Part shown: one piece after another, positions 32,739-41,555 of the stretch
How the letters are laid out: each line of letters opens with the position of its first letter
Position numbering within the stretch: the stretch's first letter is position 1
DNA from: Micromonospora pallida
GTDB lineage: Bacteria; Actinomycetota; Actinomycetes; Mycobacteriales; Micromonosporaceae
Length of the DNA stretch: 64,000 nucleotides
NCBI RefSeq assembly: GCF_900090325.1
Contig: NZ_FMHW01000002.1
Location: forward strand, 3,783,001-3,847,000
Direction of reading: 5' to 3'
The notes under the pieces: model-generated
What the model saw: the letters and a program-made list of their open reading frames with translations, nothing else
Database searches by the model: none
What the model was told of the DNA's origin: nothing
Translations under genes and position numbers: made by a program

Positions 32739-32806
32739 GGTCGCCGCGCGGATCCGGGTAGCCGCGCCGTCCGATCGCCGCGCGGATCCGGGTGGCCGCG
32801 CCGTCC
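32739..32806. repeat. Two tandem 34-bp repeats
   Basis: Units 32739-32772 and 32773-32806 both read TCGCCGCGCGGATCCGGGT and differ at few bases. They lie in the divergent gap 32679-32949, which otherwise holds only a possible -10 (TAAGGT at 32906). Confidence 0.7.
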
Positions 32807-32949
32807 GGCCGGTGCGTCCCAGCCCGCCGTACCACACCGGGTTCGGCACCGGACGGTTGTGCCGGATGTCCGACGCCGGGCAGTCGACGGCCGACGACGA
32901 ACGCGTAAGGTGACCACGCTGTCGCACCGCGCTCCGGGACGGGAAGCTC

Positions 32950-33816
32950 ATGCCTCGACGTTGGGTCGCCGCCGTGGCCAGCCTGTCGGCGCTGGTGGCG
33001 CTGGCCTGCGAGGGCGGCGGTGGAGGAGGCGACGGCGGAGCCACGCCCCGCCCGCCCCGGGACACTCCCCGACCCGGCACCCCGGTGGTGATGGCCGCGC
33101 TCGGCGACTCGATCAGCACCGGCTTCGGCACCTGCCTGGTGCTCTCGTCCTGCGAGCGAAACTCCTGGTCCACGGGGGACGGTCGGCGGGTGGAGAGCCA
33201 CTACCGGCGGCTGCTCGAGCTGAACCCGGGGATCCGCGGTCGGGCATACAACCACGCGAAGCCGGGGGCCCGCGCGTCCGCCCTGGCCGACCAGGCCACC
33301 CGCGCGGTCCGCGACCGGGCCGACTACGTCACGGTGCTGATCGGCGCGAACGACGCCTGCCGGGGCACCATCGAGGCGATGACCCCGGTGGCGACGTTCC
33401 GCGAACAGGTCGACCGGGCGCTGCGGACGCTGCGCGAGGGACGACCCAAGGCCCGGGTGCTCGTGGTGAGCATCCCGGACCTGCACCGGCTCTGGGAGGT
33501 CGGGCACACCGACGAGCGGGCGTTACGGTCCTGGCAGCGCGGCGTCTGCCCGGCCCTGCTCGCCGCGCCCACCTCGACGGCGGCGGCCGACCGGGAACGC
33601 CGCCGGGTCTTCCGGGAACGGATCGACGCCTACAACGACCAGTTGTCCGCCGCCTGCCGGGCGTACGGCTCGCGCTGCCGGTACGACCGGGGCGCCGCGC
33701 ACCGGGTGCGGTTCACCCTGGACGACGTCAACACCCTCGACCACTTCCACCCGAACAACGCCGGTCAGCAGCGGCTCGCCGAGGTGACCTGGTCGGCCGC
33801 CGGTTTCGCCGACTGA
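32950..33816 (+). CDS. Secreted SGNH/GDSL-family esterase
   Basis: The ATG at 32950 gives 288 residues. An N-terminal signal (about 1-20) ends in SALVALAC, a possible but atypical lipobox, followed by a Gly/Pro-rich linker. The SGNH blocks are visible: ALGDSIS (block I serine), a Gly in YNHAKPGA (block II), IGANDAC (block III) and DHFHPNNAG (block V Asp and His). It probably hydrolyses ester bonds on lipids or cell-wall polymers outside the membrane. No operon partner is seen. Confidence 0.9.
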   Translation: MPRRWVAAVASLSALVALACEGGGGGGDGGATPRPPRDTPRPGTPVVMAALGDSISTGFGTCLVLSSCERNSWSTGDGRRVESHYRRLLELNPGIRGRAYNHAKPGARASALADQATRAVRDRADYVTVLIGANDACRGTIEAMTPVATFREQVDRALRTLREGRPKARVLVVSIPDLHRLWEVGHTDERALRSWQRGVCPALLAAPTSTAAADRERRRVFRERIDAYNDQLSAACRAYGSRCRYDRGAAHRVRFTLDDVNTLDHFHPNNAGQQRLAEVTWSAAGFAD

Positions 33817-33986
33817 CCGGCGCGCCGGCCGCCCGACCTGGTGGCAGCCGGGCGGACGGGCGGACGGAGGCTGGCCGAGCGCCCGGGCAGACGGGCGGGC
33901 TGGAGCCGGGCCGAACGCCCGGCCCGGTGGCGCTCCGGACGTCCGGCCTCGGTGCGGACGCGACGTCGCGCCGGTGGCGCGGTCGG

Positions 33987-34760
33987 TCAGGGTTGGCGTG
34001 GGGGCGGGACCACGCCGGTCCGGTGCTGGGCGTAGAGGGCCCGGGACCGCCGGGCGAGATCCTTGGTGGCCGAGGAGTTGGCCCAGGTGCCGAGGATGAT
34101 CGCCGCGCCCGGCACGACCTTGGCGAAGACCCGCTTGGCCGCGCGTACCCCGGCCATCTGGGCCAGCCGCACGCCGAGTTTGAGCATCACCCGGCCCAGG
34201 GCCTGCTGGGAGCCACGGCCGAAGAGCGCGCCGGCCCGCTCCCGGCCGGCGGCGACGCCGAGGGCCAGCCGGGCGCTCTCGGCCACCTTGTGCACCTTCT
34301 GCAGGACGAGCAGGTCGGTCGCCCGGTCGGTGTGCCGGGGGTCCACCCCGTACGCCGCGGCGACGTGCAGCACCATCCGGGCCTGCGTCCAGGCGAGCAC
34401 CCCCACGTCGATCACCGCGCCGGGCAGCCCGGCGGCACCAGAGACCGCGCCGGAGAGTCGGGCCCGGTTGACGAAGCGGCGTACCGCCTGGTCGGCGAGG
34501 GCCTCGGTGGAGATGCCGGGCTGTTCCGCGCGGGTCCGTTCGGCCCAACGGGCCGCCTCCGGGCCGAGCCGCCGCACCGCCTCCAGGGCAAGGTGCTCCG
34601 GGGCGTACTGCGGATCTTCCCGCATCCGGTCCCAGAGCCGGGCCGGCGGCGCCTCGGGGGCGTCCAGGGACTCGGCGGGCACGGGGGTGGCGGGCACGGG
34701 GGTGGCGGGCGGACTCGGCAGGGGCACGGGCTGGCCGTCGACGGGGGTGGGGTCGGTCAC
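33987..34760 (-). CDS. EcsC-like family protein
   Basis: The GTG at 34760 follows GGAG by seven bases, giving 257 residues. A Pro-rich N-terminus (about 1-35, with repeated PATPVP) precedes a helical domain with FVNRARLSGAVSGAAGLPGA and a hydrophobic, Gly-rich C-terminal part (AKVVPGAAIILGTWANSSAT). This fits the EcsC-like domain named after the Bacillus ecs locus, whose biochemical role is unclear; the protein is likely membrane-associated. It follows a 48-residue gene by 43 bases and is probably in its operon. Confidence 0.8.
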   Translation of the reverse strand: MTDPTPVDGQPVPLPSPPATPVPATPVPAESLDAPEAPPARLWDRMREDPQYAPEHLALEAVRRLGPEAARWAERTRAEQPGISTEALADQAVRRFVNRARLSGAVSGAAGLPGAVIDVGVLAWTQARMVLHVAAAYGVDPRHTDRATDLLVLQKVHKVAESARLALGVAAGRERAGALFGRGSQQALGRVMLKLGVRLAQMAGVRAAKRVFAKVVPGAAIILGTWANSSATKDLARRSRALYAQHRTGVVPPPRQP

Positions 34761-34803
34761 GGGATGACTCCGGGGGTCGGCGGGGAGAGGTACGACGGGG
34801 CGG

Positions 34804-34950
34804 TCAGCGCCGCTTGCCGAGCTTCGCAGCCAGGCCCCGCAGCTTCTGCTGGGTGGCCGGCTTGGCGAGTTCCCGGCGACCACGCTCGACCAACTGCTGC
34901 CCCTGCGGGGAGCGAAGGAACCGGCTGATCTTCTGCATCAGTGCTGACAT
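34804..34950 (-). CDS. Small basic conserved-looking protein, 48 residues
   Basis: The ATG at 34950 follows a strong AGGAGG by five bases. The product is basic and helical, with ISRFLRSPQGQQLVERGR and ATQQKLRGLAAKLGKRR. Its frame is open far upstream, but the ribosome site marks this start. It precedes the EcsC-like gene by 43 bases, so the two probably form an operon. The function is not known; an amphipathic membrane- or nucleic-acid-binding peptide is possible. Confidence 0.75.
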   Translation of the reverse strand: MSALMQKISRFLRSPQGQQLVERGRRELAKPATQQKLRGLAAKLGKRR

Positions 34951-35012
34951 GACGTCCTCCTGTCGTGCGCCTGCCCTCATGTGTACCCCGGCCGGGCAAG
35001 CCGCACGCCCTG

Positions 35013-35900
35013 TTACGTGGCGGGTGCCACGATCGCGTTGACGATCACCGTCGCCCGGGACTCGTGCTGCGCGTACGCCTCGGGGAAGCCCGACACCTGC
35101 ACGGCCTGGGCCGCGTCGGTCAGCCGCATCTGCTGCCAGCCGGGCACGGTCAGCAGCACGGTGAGGAACTGTCGGGTCGCGTACGCCGGGTCCATGATCT
35201 GTGCGACCGTCCCCCAGCCCATGCTGGCGCGCTGCTGGAAGAGACCGATGGAGTCGTGGTCCCAGCCGACGCCCTGGTTCGGGTGGTTCTGCGACTCGGG
35301 GACCACCCCGCTGGCGAGGTTGTAGAGGTTGCTCTCCTGCATCGCGGTGGCCACCGCGATGACCAGCGCGCGACGGGGTACGCCCATGGCGCGGCCGGCC
35401 CGCACGATCTTCTTGGCGTTGTTCATCTGGGCGACGGTCAGGCCGGCCACCGGGCCGGGATCGACCGGCTTGCGCGGGGTGGGCTTCTTCGTCGGGGTGG
35501 TGGTCGTCGCGCGGGGCGTGGGCACGGCTGACGCGCTGGGCGAAGGGCTGGCCGGGGCGGACGGCGTCCGGACCTGCCCACGCGAGGCGGCTTCCTGCTC
35601 GGCTCGCTCGACCAGGTCGGTGCTGGCCGCGGAACGGTCGGTGCCGGGCGACCGGTCGTCCGCCTGAAGTTCGACGACGGCGACCAGGCCGAGGCCGCAC
35701 ACGGCGGCGGAGGCGAGGGCGACGGCGGCTCGGCCGGGGCGTGGAGAGCCGGACCGGCGGGTAAGGGTACGGAGCAGCCCCCGGCCGGAGGCGGGACGCC
35801 CACCCGGCGCGGTCACCTCTTCGGGCGATGCGACATCAACCTTTCGGCCATCCGCGCCGGTGGAAGCGGGCTGACTGTGGATCTTGTCATCGTCACGCAT
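35013..35900 (-). CDS. Membrane-anchored lysozyme-like/transglycosylase-type wall enzyme
   Basis: The 295-residue protein has a cytoplasmic N-terminus (about 1-55), one transmembrane helix (about 58-77, AAVALASAAVCGLGLVAVV), a Pro/Thr/Ser linker (about 110-145) and a globular C-terminal domain (about 150-295). The domain has ATAMQESNLYNLA with a candidate catalytic glutamate, then DHDSIGLFQQRASMGWGT, typical of soluble lytic-transglycosylase-like domains in actinomycetes. It should cut or bind peptidoglycan outside the membrane. The start ATG has no strong RBS. Confidence 0.78.
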   Translation of the reverse strand: MRDDDKIHSQPASTGADGRKVDVASPEEVTAPGGRPASGRGLLRTLTRRSGSPRPGRAAVALASAAVCGLGLVAVVELQADDRSPGTDRSAASTDLVERAEQEAASRGQVRTPSAPASPSPSASAVPTPRATTTTPTKKPTPRKPVDPGPVAGLTVAQMNNAKKIVRAGRAMGVPRRALVIAVATAMQESNLYNLASGVVPESQNHPNQGVGWDHDSIGLFQQRASMGWGTVAQIMDPAYATRQFLTVLLTVPGWQQMRLTDAAQAVQVSGFPEAYAQHESRATVIVNAIVAPAT

Positions 35901-35942
35901 TCGCCGAGGCTAAGCAGGGAACGAGGGTTCCCAACCCTGGGT

Positions 35943-35972
35943 GATCTATGGCACTGCCCACATTTTTGCCAA
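35943..35972 (-). promoter_or_regulatory. Sigma-70-like promoter before the wall enzyme gene
   Basis: On the minus strand TTGGCA (35967-35972) and TAGATC (35943-35948) are 18 bases apart, about 43 bases before the start codon. The short leader contains a GGGTT-GGG-AACCC hairpin. The rest of the divergent gap 35901-36332 shows no gene. Confidence 0.45.
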
Positions 35973-36332
35973 TCAACCCCACTAGATCCCCATCTGTGCG
36001 CATCTTCTGCGGCAAAGTCGGCAGGACGGTCATTTCCCTCGGACAACTCCGGCCCGGTCCGGACCGACGCGAATCTCCCCACCGTCCGGCCCGCCGAGAG
36101 CAGTGACCGCCAGCCCACCGTACGGTGGATCGGACATCAGCCGAAAGGCCGACATCGAGGTCGCTTCCCCGCCGGGGGTCGTCCCGGTTCCGACCGGCGG
36201 GCCGGAACTGGGAGGACACCGCCCCCTCCACCGGGCCACGAAGGAATGCACCAAGATGGCGAATACGTTTCCCGTATCGGGTGCCGTTGCCCCACGGCCG
36301 CCCATCCGTGCCCTCCAGGGAGGTCCAGACCG

Positions 36333-37253
36333 GTGCTCGACCCACAGGAGCTGTACCAGCTCACCGACGATCTGCCCGACCTCGGTCAGCCGGTGCTCAT
36401 CCAGGCGCTGACCGGCTTCGTCGACGCCGGCAACGCCACCCGACTGGCCCGGGAACAGCTACTCACCACCCTCGAGGCCCGGACCGTCGCCACCTTCGAC
36501 GTGGACCAGCTCTTCGACTACCGCTCCCGCCGACCGGTGATGACCTTCGTCGAGGACCACTGGGAGCAGTACGACGAGCCCAAGCTGGAGCTGCACCTGC
36601 TCCACGACGACGACGAGACCCCCTTCCTCCTGCTCACCGGCCCCGAGCCGGACCTCCAGTGGGAGCGGTTCGTGGCGGCCGTCAGCGACCTCGCCGCGCG
36701 GCTGGACGTCCGGCTCACCGTGGGGCTGAACGCGATCCCGATGGCCGTGCCACACACCCGACCGACCGGGGTGACCGCGCACGCCACCCGGCGCGAGCTG
36801 ATCGTCGGCTACGAGCCGTGGTTGCAGCGGGTGCAGGTGCCCGGCAGCGTGGGCCACCTGCTGGAGTTCCGGCTCGGCCAGAACGGCCGGGACGCCATCG
36901 GCTTCGCCGTGCACGTGCCGCACTACGTCGCGCAGACCGAGTACCCGGCCGCCGCCGAGGTGCTGCTCTCCTCGGTGTCCCGCAGCACCGGGCTGCTGCT
37001 GCCCAGCGACGGGCTGCGCTCGGCCGCCGAGGTGGTCCGGGTGGAGATCGACCGCCAGGTCGCCCAGACCGACGACGCCGCCACCCTGGTCCAGGCGCTC
37101 GAGGAGCAGTACGACGCGTTCGCCCGGGGACGGGGCGGGAAGAACCTGCTCGCCGAGGAGACCGGTCCCCTGCCCACCGCCGACGAACTCGGCGCTGAGC
37201 TGGAACGCTTCCTCGCCGAGCAGAGCCGACCGGGCGACACCCCGGGCACCTGA
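36333..37253 (+). CDS. PAC2-family protein
   Basis: The GTG at 36333 follows AGGGAGG by nine bases, giving 306 residues. It shows the PAC2 pattern: ALTGFVDAGNATRLAREQLL near residue 25, VATFDVDQLFDYRSRRPVM, LLTGPEPDLQWERF, and PHTRPTGVTAHATRRELI. Archaeal and eukaryotic PAC2 relatives assist proteasome assembly; actinomycete members are widespread and may act with the bacterial proteasome, but this is not established. It precedes exonuclease III by 89 bases. Confidence 0.88.
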   Translation: MLDPQELYQLTDDLPDLGQPVLIQALTGFVDAGNATRLAREQLLTTLEARTVATFDVDQLFDYRSRRPVMTFVEDHWEQYDEPKLELHLLHDDDETPFLLLTGPEPDLQWERFVAAVSDLAARLDVRLTVGLNAIPMAVPHTRPTGVTAHATRRELIVGYEPWLQRVQVPGSVGHLLEFRLGQNGRDAIGFAVHVPHYVAQTEYPAAAEVLLSSVSRSTGLLLPSDGLRSAAEVVRVEIDRQVAQTDDAATLVQALEEQYDAFARGRGGKNLLAEETGPLPTADELGAELERFLAEQSRPGDTPGT

Positions 37254-37342
37254 CCGGGCCTTCCTGGCAGGCGTTCCCGGCTGGCGTTCCTGCCGGGCGT
37301 TTCCGGCGGGCGGGCGGTGACCGGATCGGGCAGGCTGGAGCC

Positions 37343-38140
37343 ATGCGCCTGGCGACCTGGAACGTGAACTCGGTGAAGGCCCGGCTGCCCCGGCTGCTCG
37401 ACTGGCTCGCCGGCACCGCGCCGGACGTGGTCTGCCTCCAGGAGACCAAGTGCCCGGACGGCGCGTTCCCGGTGGCGGAGGTGGGCGAGCTGGGCTACAC
37501 CGTGGCCAGCCACAGCGACGGACGGTGGAACGGGGTGGCCATCCTGTCCCGGGTGGGCCTGGCCGACGTCACGGTCGGATTTCCCGGCCAGCCGGGCTTC
37601 CCCGAGCCGGAGGCGCGCGCTGTCTCGGCCACCTGCGACGGGCTGCGGGTCTGGTCGGTGTACGTCCCGAACGGGCGCACCCCGGACGACCCGCACTACG
37701 CGTACAAGCTGGCCTGGTTCGCCGCACTGCGGGACGCCCTCGCCAGCGAGCTGCGCGGCGGGTCGCCGTTGGCCGTCTGCGGTGACTTCAACGTCGCCCC
37801 CACCGACGACGACGTCTGGGACCCGGCCGTCTTCGTGAACTCGACCCACGTGACCCCCGCCGAGCGGGCCGCCCTGGCCGCCCTGCGTGACCTCGGGCTG
37901 ACCGACGTGGTGCCCACCCCGATGAAGGGGCCGCACCCGTTCACCTACTGGGACTACCGGGCGGGGATGTTCCACCAGAACAAGGGCATGCGGATCGACC
38001 TGGTGTACGCCTCCGCGCAGTTCACCCACGGGGTCCGCGCGGCGTACGTGGACCGGGAGGCCCGCAAGGGCAAGGGCCCGTCCGACCACGCCCCGATCGT
38101 GGTCGACGTCGACCTGGAGCCCGCCGTCGAACCCCTCTGA
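37343..38140 (+). CDS. xthA: Exodeoxyribonuclease III
   Basis: The 265-residue protein begins MRLATWNVNSVKARLPRLLD. It has the exonuclease III/APE1 motifs LQETKCPD (metal-binding glutamate), WNGVAILSR, VYVPNGR, CGDFNVAPTDDD, MRIDLVYAS and the final SDHAPIVVDVDL (Asp-His pair). It nicks abasic sites and removes 3' blocks in base excision repair. Only a short GGAG is close to the ATG. Confidence 0.96.
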   Translation: MRLATWNVNSVKARLPRLLDWLAGTAPDVVCLQETKCPDGAFPVAEVGELGYTVASHSDGRWNGVAILSRVGLADVTVGFPGQPGFPEPEARAVSATCDGLRVWSVYVPNGRTPDDPHYAYKLAWFAALRDALASELRGGSPLAVCGDFNVAPTDDDVWDPAVFVNSTHVTPAERAALAALRDLGLTDVVPTPMKGPHPFTYWDYRAGMFHQNKGMRIDLVYASAQFTHGVRAAYVDREARKGKGPSDHAPIVVDVDLEPAVEPL

Positions 38141-38193
38141 CTCGGCCCTGGCACACGACCGGAGCGAAAGTCAGCGTCCCGTCATCGCGGTCC

Positions 38194-38715
38194 TTGGTGT
38201 GTGGCGTGACGGGGCAGGGCCGTGTCTACTTCTTGCCTGTGGGTGGCACAGCCTTGAGCGTCCTGAGTCCGTATCCACCTGAGCGGGTCGAACCGATCCT
38301 GGTGGAAGAGATGGTCTCCGAGGGCCTGACTCGGTATGAGCCCGATCCGCGCTACTGGCACTCTGCCGACGGCCTGCCCTACGGCTACGACATCCAACCG
38401 GCCGAGGCCGAGACGGATCCGGAGGAGCTACAGCTCGTCGAACGGGCCGCCGGGACGACGATGCGCTGCGACATCGGGCTGCACATCTTCGTCAGCGACC
38501 TCGCTGGCCGGCCCGCCCTCGCCCGGATGGCTCAGCAGGTCACACAGCGGACCGACGGCTGGGTGTTCGTCGAGTTCCACGACCCGCCCACCGCGACCCT
38601 GCTGCGTCGCCTGGACGACGCGGGCCGCTGCATCCGGGTTGGCGACGCCGTCTATCTCGACGCGGCGGCCATGGCCGCCTGGATCGCCCGGCCTGACTTT
38701 CACGTCGTCAAGTGA
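38194..38715 (+). CDS. Hypothetical protein, 173 residues
   Basis: The frame runs from a TTG at 38194; a GTG at 38206 is an equally good start, and neither has a clear RBS. The protein is acidic and soluble, with DLAGRPALARMAQQVTQRTD followed by WVFVEFHDPPTATLLRRL and a C-terminal VYLDAAAMAAWIARPDFHVVK region (short stretch near the end). The codon bias supports a real gene. The ending resembles uncharacterised actinomycete proteins of the DUF6368 type, but this is from memory. No function can be given. Confidence 0.6.
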   Translation: MVCGVTGQGRVYFLPVGGTALSVLSPYPPERVEPILVEEMVSEGLTRYEPDPRYWHSADGLPYGYDIQPAEAETDPEELQLVERAAGTTMRCDIGLHIFVSDLAGRPALARMAQQVTQRTDGWVFVEFHDPPTATLLRRLDDAGRCIRVGDAVYLDAAAMAAWIARPDFHVVK

Positions 38716-38787
38716 GCACCACCCGCGCCGCTCAGCCCTACAGGGAGCCGGGTAACGGCCACCCGTCGACAGCCTAAGGTGGGTGCC

Positions 38788-39108
38788 ATGGCAGTCGTGA
38801 AGATCAACGCGATCGACGTCCCGCCCGGTACCGGCGAGGAACTGGAGCGCCGGTTCGCCGCCCGGGGTGGCGCGGTGCAAGGATCCCCCGGTTTCCTCGG
38901 CTTCGAACTGCTCCGCCCGGTGGCCGGCGAGACCCGCTACTTCGTGTACACGCGGTGGGAGTCGGAAGAGGCGTACCAGGCGTGGGCGTCCGGGCCGGCG
39001 CGGGCCGCGCACGGCGGCGGCGAGGGCGGCGAGCAACGCAAGCCGGTCGCCACCGGTGCCAACCTGCTGGAGTTCGAGGTGGTGCAGGAGGTCTCCGGCA
39101 CCCCGTGA
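38788..39108 (+). CDS. mhuD: Heme-degrading monooxygenase, MhuD-like ABM domain
   Basis: The ATG at 38788 gives 106 residues that align without gaps over the first 80 with Mycobacterium tuberculosis MhuD as I recall it (VVKINAI, SPGFLGFELLRPV, LLEFEVV). The three catalytic positions match exactly: Asn7, Trp66 and His75. MhuD opens heme to mycobilin and iron without releasing CO or formaldehyde. The product here would act in the cytosol in heme iron use. It is a single gene, convergent with the TPR gene. IsdG-like chemistry is the alternative. Confidence 0.88.
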   Translation: MAVVKINAIDVPPGTGEELERRFAARGGAVQGSPGFLGFELLRPVAGETRYFVYTRWESEEAYQAWASGPARAAHGGGEGGEQRKPVATGANLLEFEVVQEVSGTP

Positions 39109-39118
39109 CCCGACCGGT

Positions 39119-39148
39119 CTGCCGGCGCCAACTCCCGGCCGCCGGCAG
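39119..39148. terminator. Weak inverted repeat between convergent genes
   Basis: CTGCCGGC and GCCGGCAG (8 bp) flank 14 bases, just after the MhuD-like gene stop. It may aid termination. Confidence 0.35.
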
Positions 39149-39212
39149 GCCCGCCAGGCTGTACGTCAGCCGCTCTTCCTCACGACGCCAGCCCTCAATC
39201 AGGCACCGCCGC

Positions 39213-41555
39213 TCACTCGCTACGTCCCGCCAGGGCCTCCTTGAGCTGCTGGCGGAGGACGTTTGCTTCGTCCCTACGGCCAAGCGCTTCCAGCACATCG
39301 ACCAAAGTGCGGTAGGCCGACAACAGCTGATTTCCGAACACCTGCGGCAACTGTTCGGCCAATTGCTGATAGACGTAGATGGACTCAATGGCAGTCTCCC
39401 ACGCCTGCGGCAGGTTGGCCTTCACGTTCACACACACCTGGGCGTATTTCCGCAACGAGCTGGCGAGGCCGGGTAGGTAGGCGGGCAAATTCCCCTCAGC
39501 CAACCGACGGTAGATCGCCACCGCCTCCTCCGCCACAGCCAGGCTCTCCTCACGGCAGCCCAACTCGGACAGGAACGAACCGAGGTTGGTCAACGACACG
39601 GCGAGATTGGGCAGGTATGCGGCCGGACTCACCTCAGCCAACCGACGGTAGATGCCACTGGCCTCCTCGGCCGCAGCCAGGGCCTCCTCACGGTGATCCA
39701 GCCCGGACAGAAACGCGCCAAGGTTGGTCAACGACGCGGCAAGATTGGGCAGATACGCGGCCGGGCTCACCTCGACCAACCGACGGTAGATCACCACCGC
39801 CTCCTCCGCCACAGCCAGACACTCCGCACGGCCCAGCCTGGACAGCGACGCGCCGAGATTGGTCAACGACGCGGCAAGATTGGGCAGATACGCGGCCGGG
39901 CTCACCTCGACCAACCGACGGTAGATCACCACCGCCTCCTCGGCCGCAGCCAGGGCCTCCGCACGGCGGCCCAGCCCGGAGAGAGACGCAACGAGGTTGA
40001 CCAACGACACGGCGAAATTGGGCAGGTACGCGGCCGGATTCACCTCAGCCAACCGGCGACGGATGCCGCTGGCTTCCTCGGCCGCAGCGAGGGCCTCCGC
40101 ACGGCGACCAAACTCGGACAGGCGGAGGCCGAGGTTGGTCAACGACGCGGCGAGGCCAGGTAGGTAGGCGGCCGGATTCACCTCGACTAACCGTCGATAG
40201 ATCACCACCGCCTCCTCGGCCGCAGCCAGACCCTCCGCACGGCGACCCAACTCGGACAGGAACACGCCGAGGCTGGTCAACGACAGAGCGAGATCGGGCA
40301 GGTACGCGGCCGGATTCACCTCAACCAACCGACGATAGATTCCGGTGGCTTCCTCGGCCGCGGCCACGGCCTCGTCACGGCGACCCGACTCCGACAGGCA
40401 GCCGCCCAGGTTGGTCAACGACAAGGCGAGGCCAGGAAGGTAGGCGGCCGGATTCACCTCAACCAACCGGCGACAGATTCCGGTGGCCTCCTCGGCCGCA
40501 GCCAAGGCCTCGGCACGGCGACCCAGCTCAGACCGGGACGCCCCGACGTTGGTCAACGACGCGGCGAGATTGGGCAGGTAAACGGCCGGATCCGCCGCAG
40601 CCAACCGACGATAGATAGCCACCGCCTCCTCAACCGCAGCCAGACCGTCGTCACGGCGGCCCAGCTCGGACAAGTCGTTACCGAGGTTGGTCAATGACAG
40701 AGCGAGATCGGGCAGGTGAACGGCCGGATTCTCCTCAGCCAACCGGCGACAGATGCTGGTGGCTTCCTCGGCCGCGGCCAGGCCGTCGTGACGGCGGCCC
40801 AGTGCGGACCGAGCCACCCCGACATGGGTCAACGACACAGCGAGGCTGGGCAGGTAAACGGCCGAATCCGCCGCAGCCAACCGACGATGGATAGCCACCG
40901 CCTCCTCGGCCGCAGCCAAGGCCTCGGCACGGCGACCCAGCCTGGACAGAGTTGTGCCGAGGTTGTTCATCGACACGGCGAGATTGGGCAGGTGGACGGC
41001 TGGGTTCCCCTCAGTCAGCCAACGGTGGATGGTGGCGGCCTCCTCGCATGGGGCCAAGGCCTCGTCATGGCGGCCCGCGTTGGTCAGACGCCGTGCATGG
41101 GTGGTGAGCAGTCCGGCTTGCTCGGCCGGGTCGACGGCGGCGCCGAGGCGATGGTGGATGAGTGCGGTGCTGATAGCCGCAGCGGCGGTGTCGAGGTTGA
41201 TGTGCCGGTCCGGCAGCAGCGCGTCGACGGCTTGTAGCACGGTGATGTCGGCGTGGGGAAGTTCGGCGAGGCGGGTGATGGTGGCGCCGCCGGCGGCCAG
41301 GGCCAGTTCGGGGTGTTGCCGGATCAGTGGGTACAGCACGTCGGTGGCGATGTGGGGCCAGCGGTGGGCGGTTTCCACCAGAACGGTGATCGCACCGGGA
41401 GCCCAGGTGGCGGGTTCAGCGGCAGGTTCACCGGTGAGGAGGTTGTGTGCGGCGGTGGCGGCCCAGTCGTCGGGTTGCCAGTCGTCGGCGCCGGTGTGTG
41501 GGTGTCCGGGCGTGGAGAGGGCGATGAGGTCTTCGCCGAGCCGGTCGGGCCGCAA
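39213..41555 (-). CDS. TPR-repeat half of a frameshifted STAND NTPase-TPR protein
   Basis: This frame continues the NTPase after a one-base break near 41583-41587; its only local start is a TTG (41555) without an RBS. After a helical linker (about 1-145) come about twelve TPR units of 46 residues, each like LVEVNPAAYLPNLAASLTNL then GRRAEALAAAEEAVVIYRR. The units are highly alike and one (ninth) is a residue shorter. The last unit is degenerate and followed by a helical C-terminus. TPR arrays on STAND proteins normally sense a ligand or partner and gate the NTPase. Whether this half is translated depends on the frameshift being real, programmed or an assembly error. Confidence 0.8.
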   Translation of the reverse strand: MRPDRLGEDLIALSTPGHPHTGADDWQPDDWAATAAHNLLTGEPAAEPATWAPGAITVLVETAHRWPHIATDVLYPLIRQHPELALAAGGATITRLAELPHADITVLQAVDALLPDRHINLDTAAAAISTALIHHRLGAAVDPAEQAGLLTTHARRLTNAGRHDEALAPCEEAATIHRWLTEGNPAVHLPNLAVSMNNLGTTLSRLGRRAEALAAAEEAVAIHRRLAAADSAVYLPSLAVSLTHVGVARSALGRRHDGLAAAEEATSICRRLAEENPAVHLPDLALSLTNLGNDLSELGRRDDGLAAVEEAVAIYRRLAAADPAVYLPNLAASLTNVGASRSELGRRAEALAAAEEATGICRRLVEVNPAAYLPGLALSLTNLGGCLSESGRRDEAVAAAEEATGIYRRLVEVNPAAYLPDLALSLTSLGVFLSELGRRAEGLAAAEEAVVIYRRLVEVNPAAYLPGLAASLTNLGLRLSEFGRRAEALAAAEEASGIRRRLAEVNPAAYLPNFAVSLVNLVASLSGLGRRAEALAAAEEAVVIYRRLVEVSPAAYLPNLAASLTNLGASLSRLGRAECLAVAEEAVVIYRRLVEVSPAAYLPNLAASLTNLGAFLSGLDHREEALAAAEEASGIYRRLAEVSPAAYLPNLAVSLTNLGSFLSELGCREESLAVAEEAVAIYRRLAEGNLPAYLPGLASSLRKYAQVCVNVKANLPQAWETAIESIYVYQQLAEQLPQVFGNQLLSAYRTLVDVLEALGRRDEANVLRQQLKEALAGRSE
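39480..41025 (-). repeat. Tandem 138-bp coding repeats (TPR units)
   Basis: About eleven to twelve tandem units of 138 bp (one of 135) encode the TPR array. Neighbouring units share long identical stretches, for example the blocks starting ctcacctcgaccaaccgacg at 39766 and 39901. The similarity at the DNA level suggests recent expansion or ongoing homogenisation. Confidence 0.85.

Noticed and set aside
35900..36010. A possible c-di-AMP (ydaO-type) riboswitch before the wall enzyme gene
   Set aside because: GGCGAAUG and GGGAACC-like pieces occur, but their order and spacing do not fit the aptamer, and the pieces run into the start codon. A simple promoter with a short hairpin is sufficient.
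39480..41025. Regular repeats resembling a CRISPR array
   Set aside because: The units are 138 bp, contiguous, coding and translate to TPR helices. There are no unique spacers and no cas genes.
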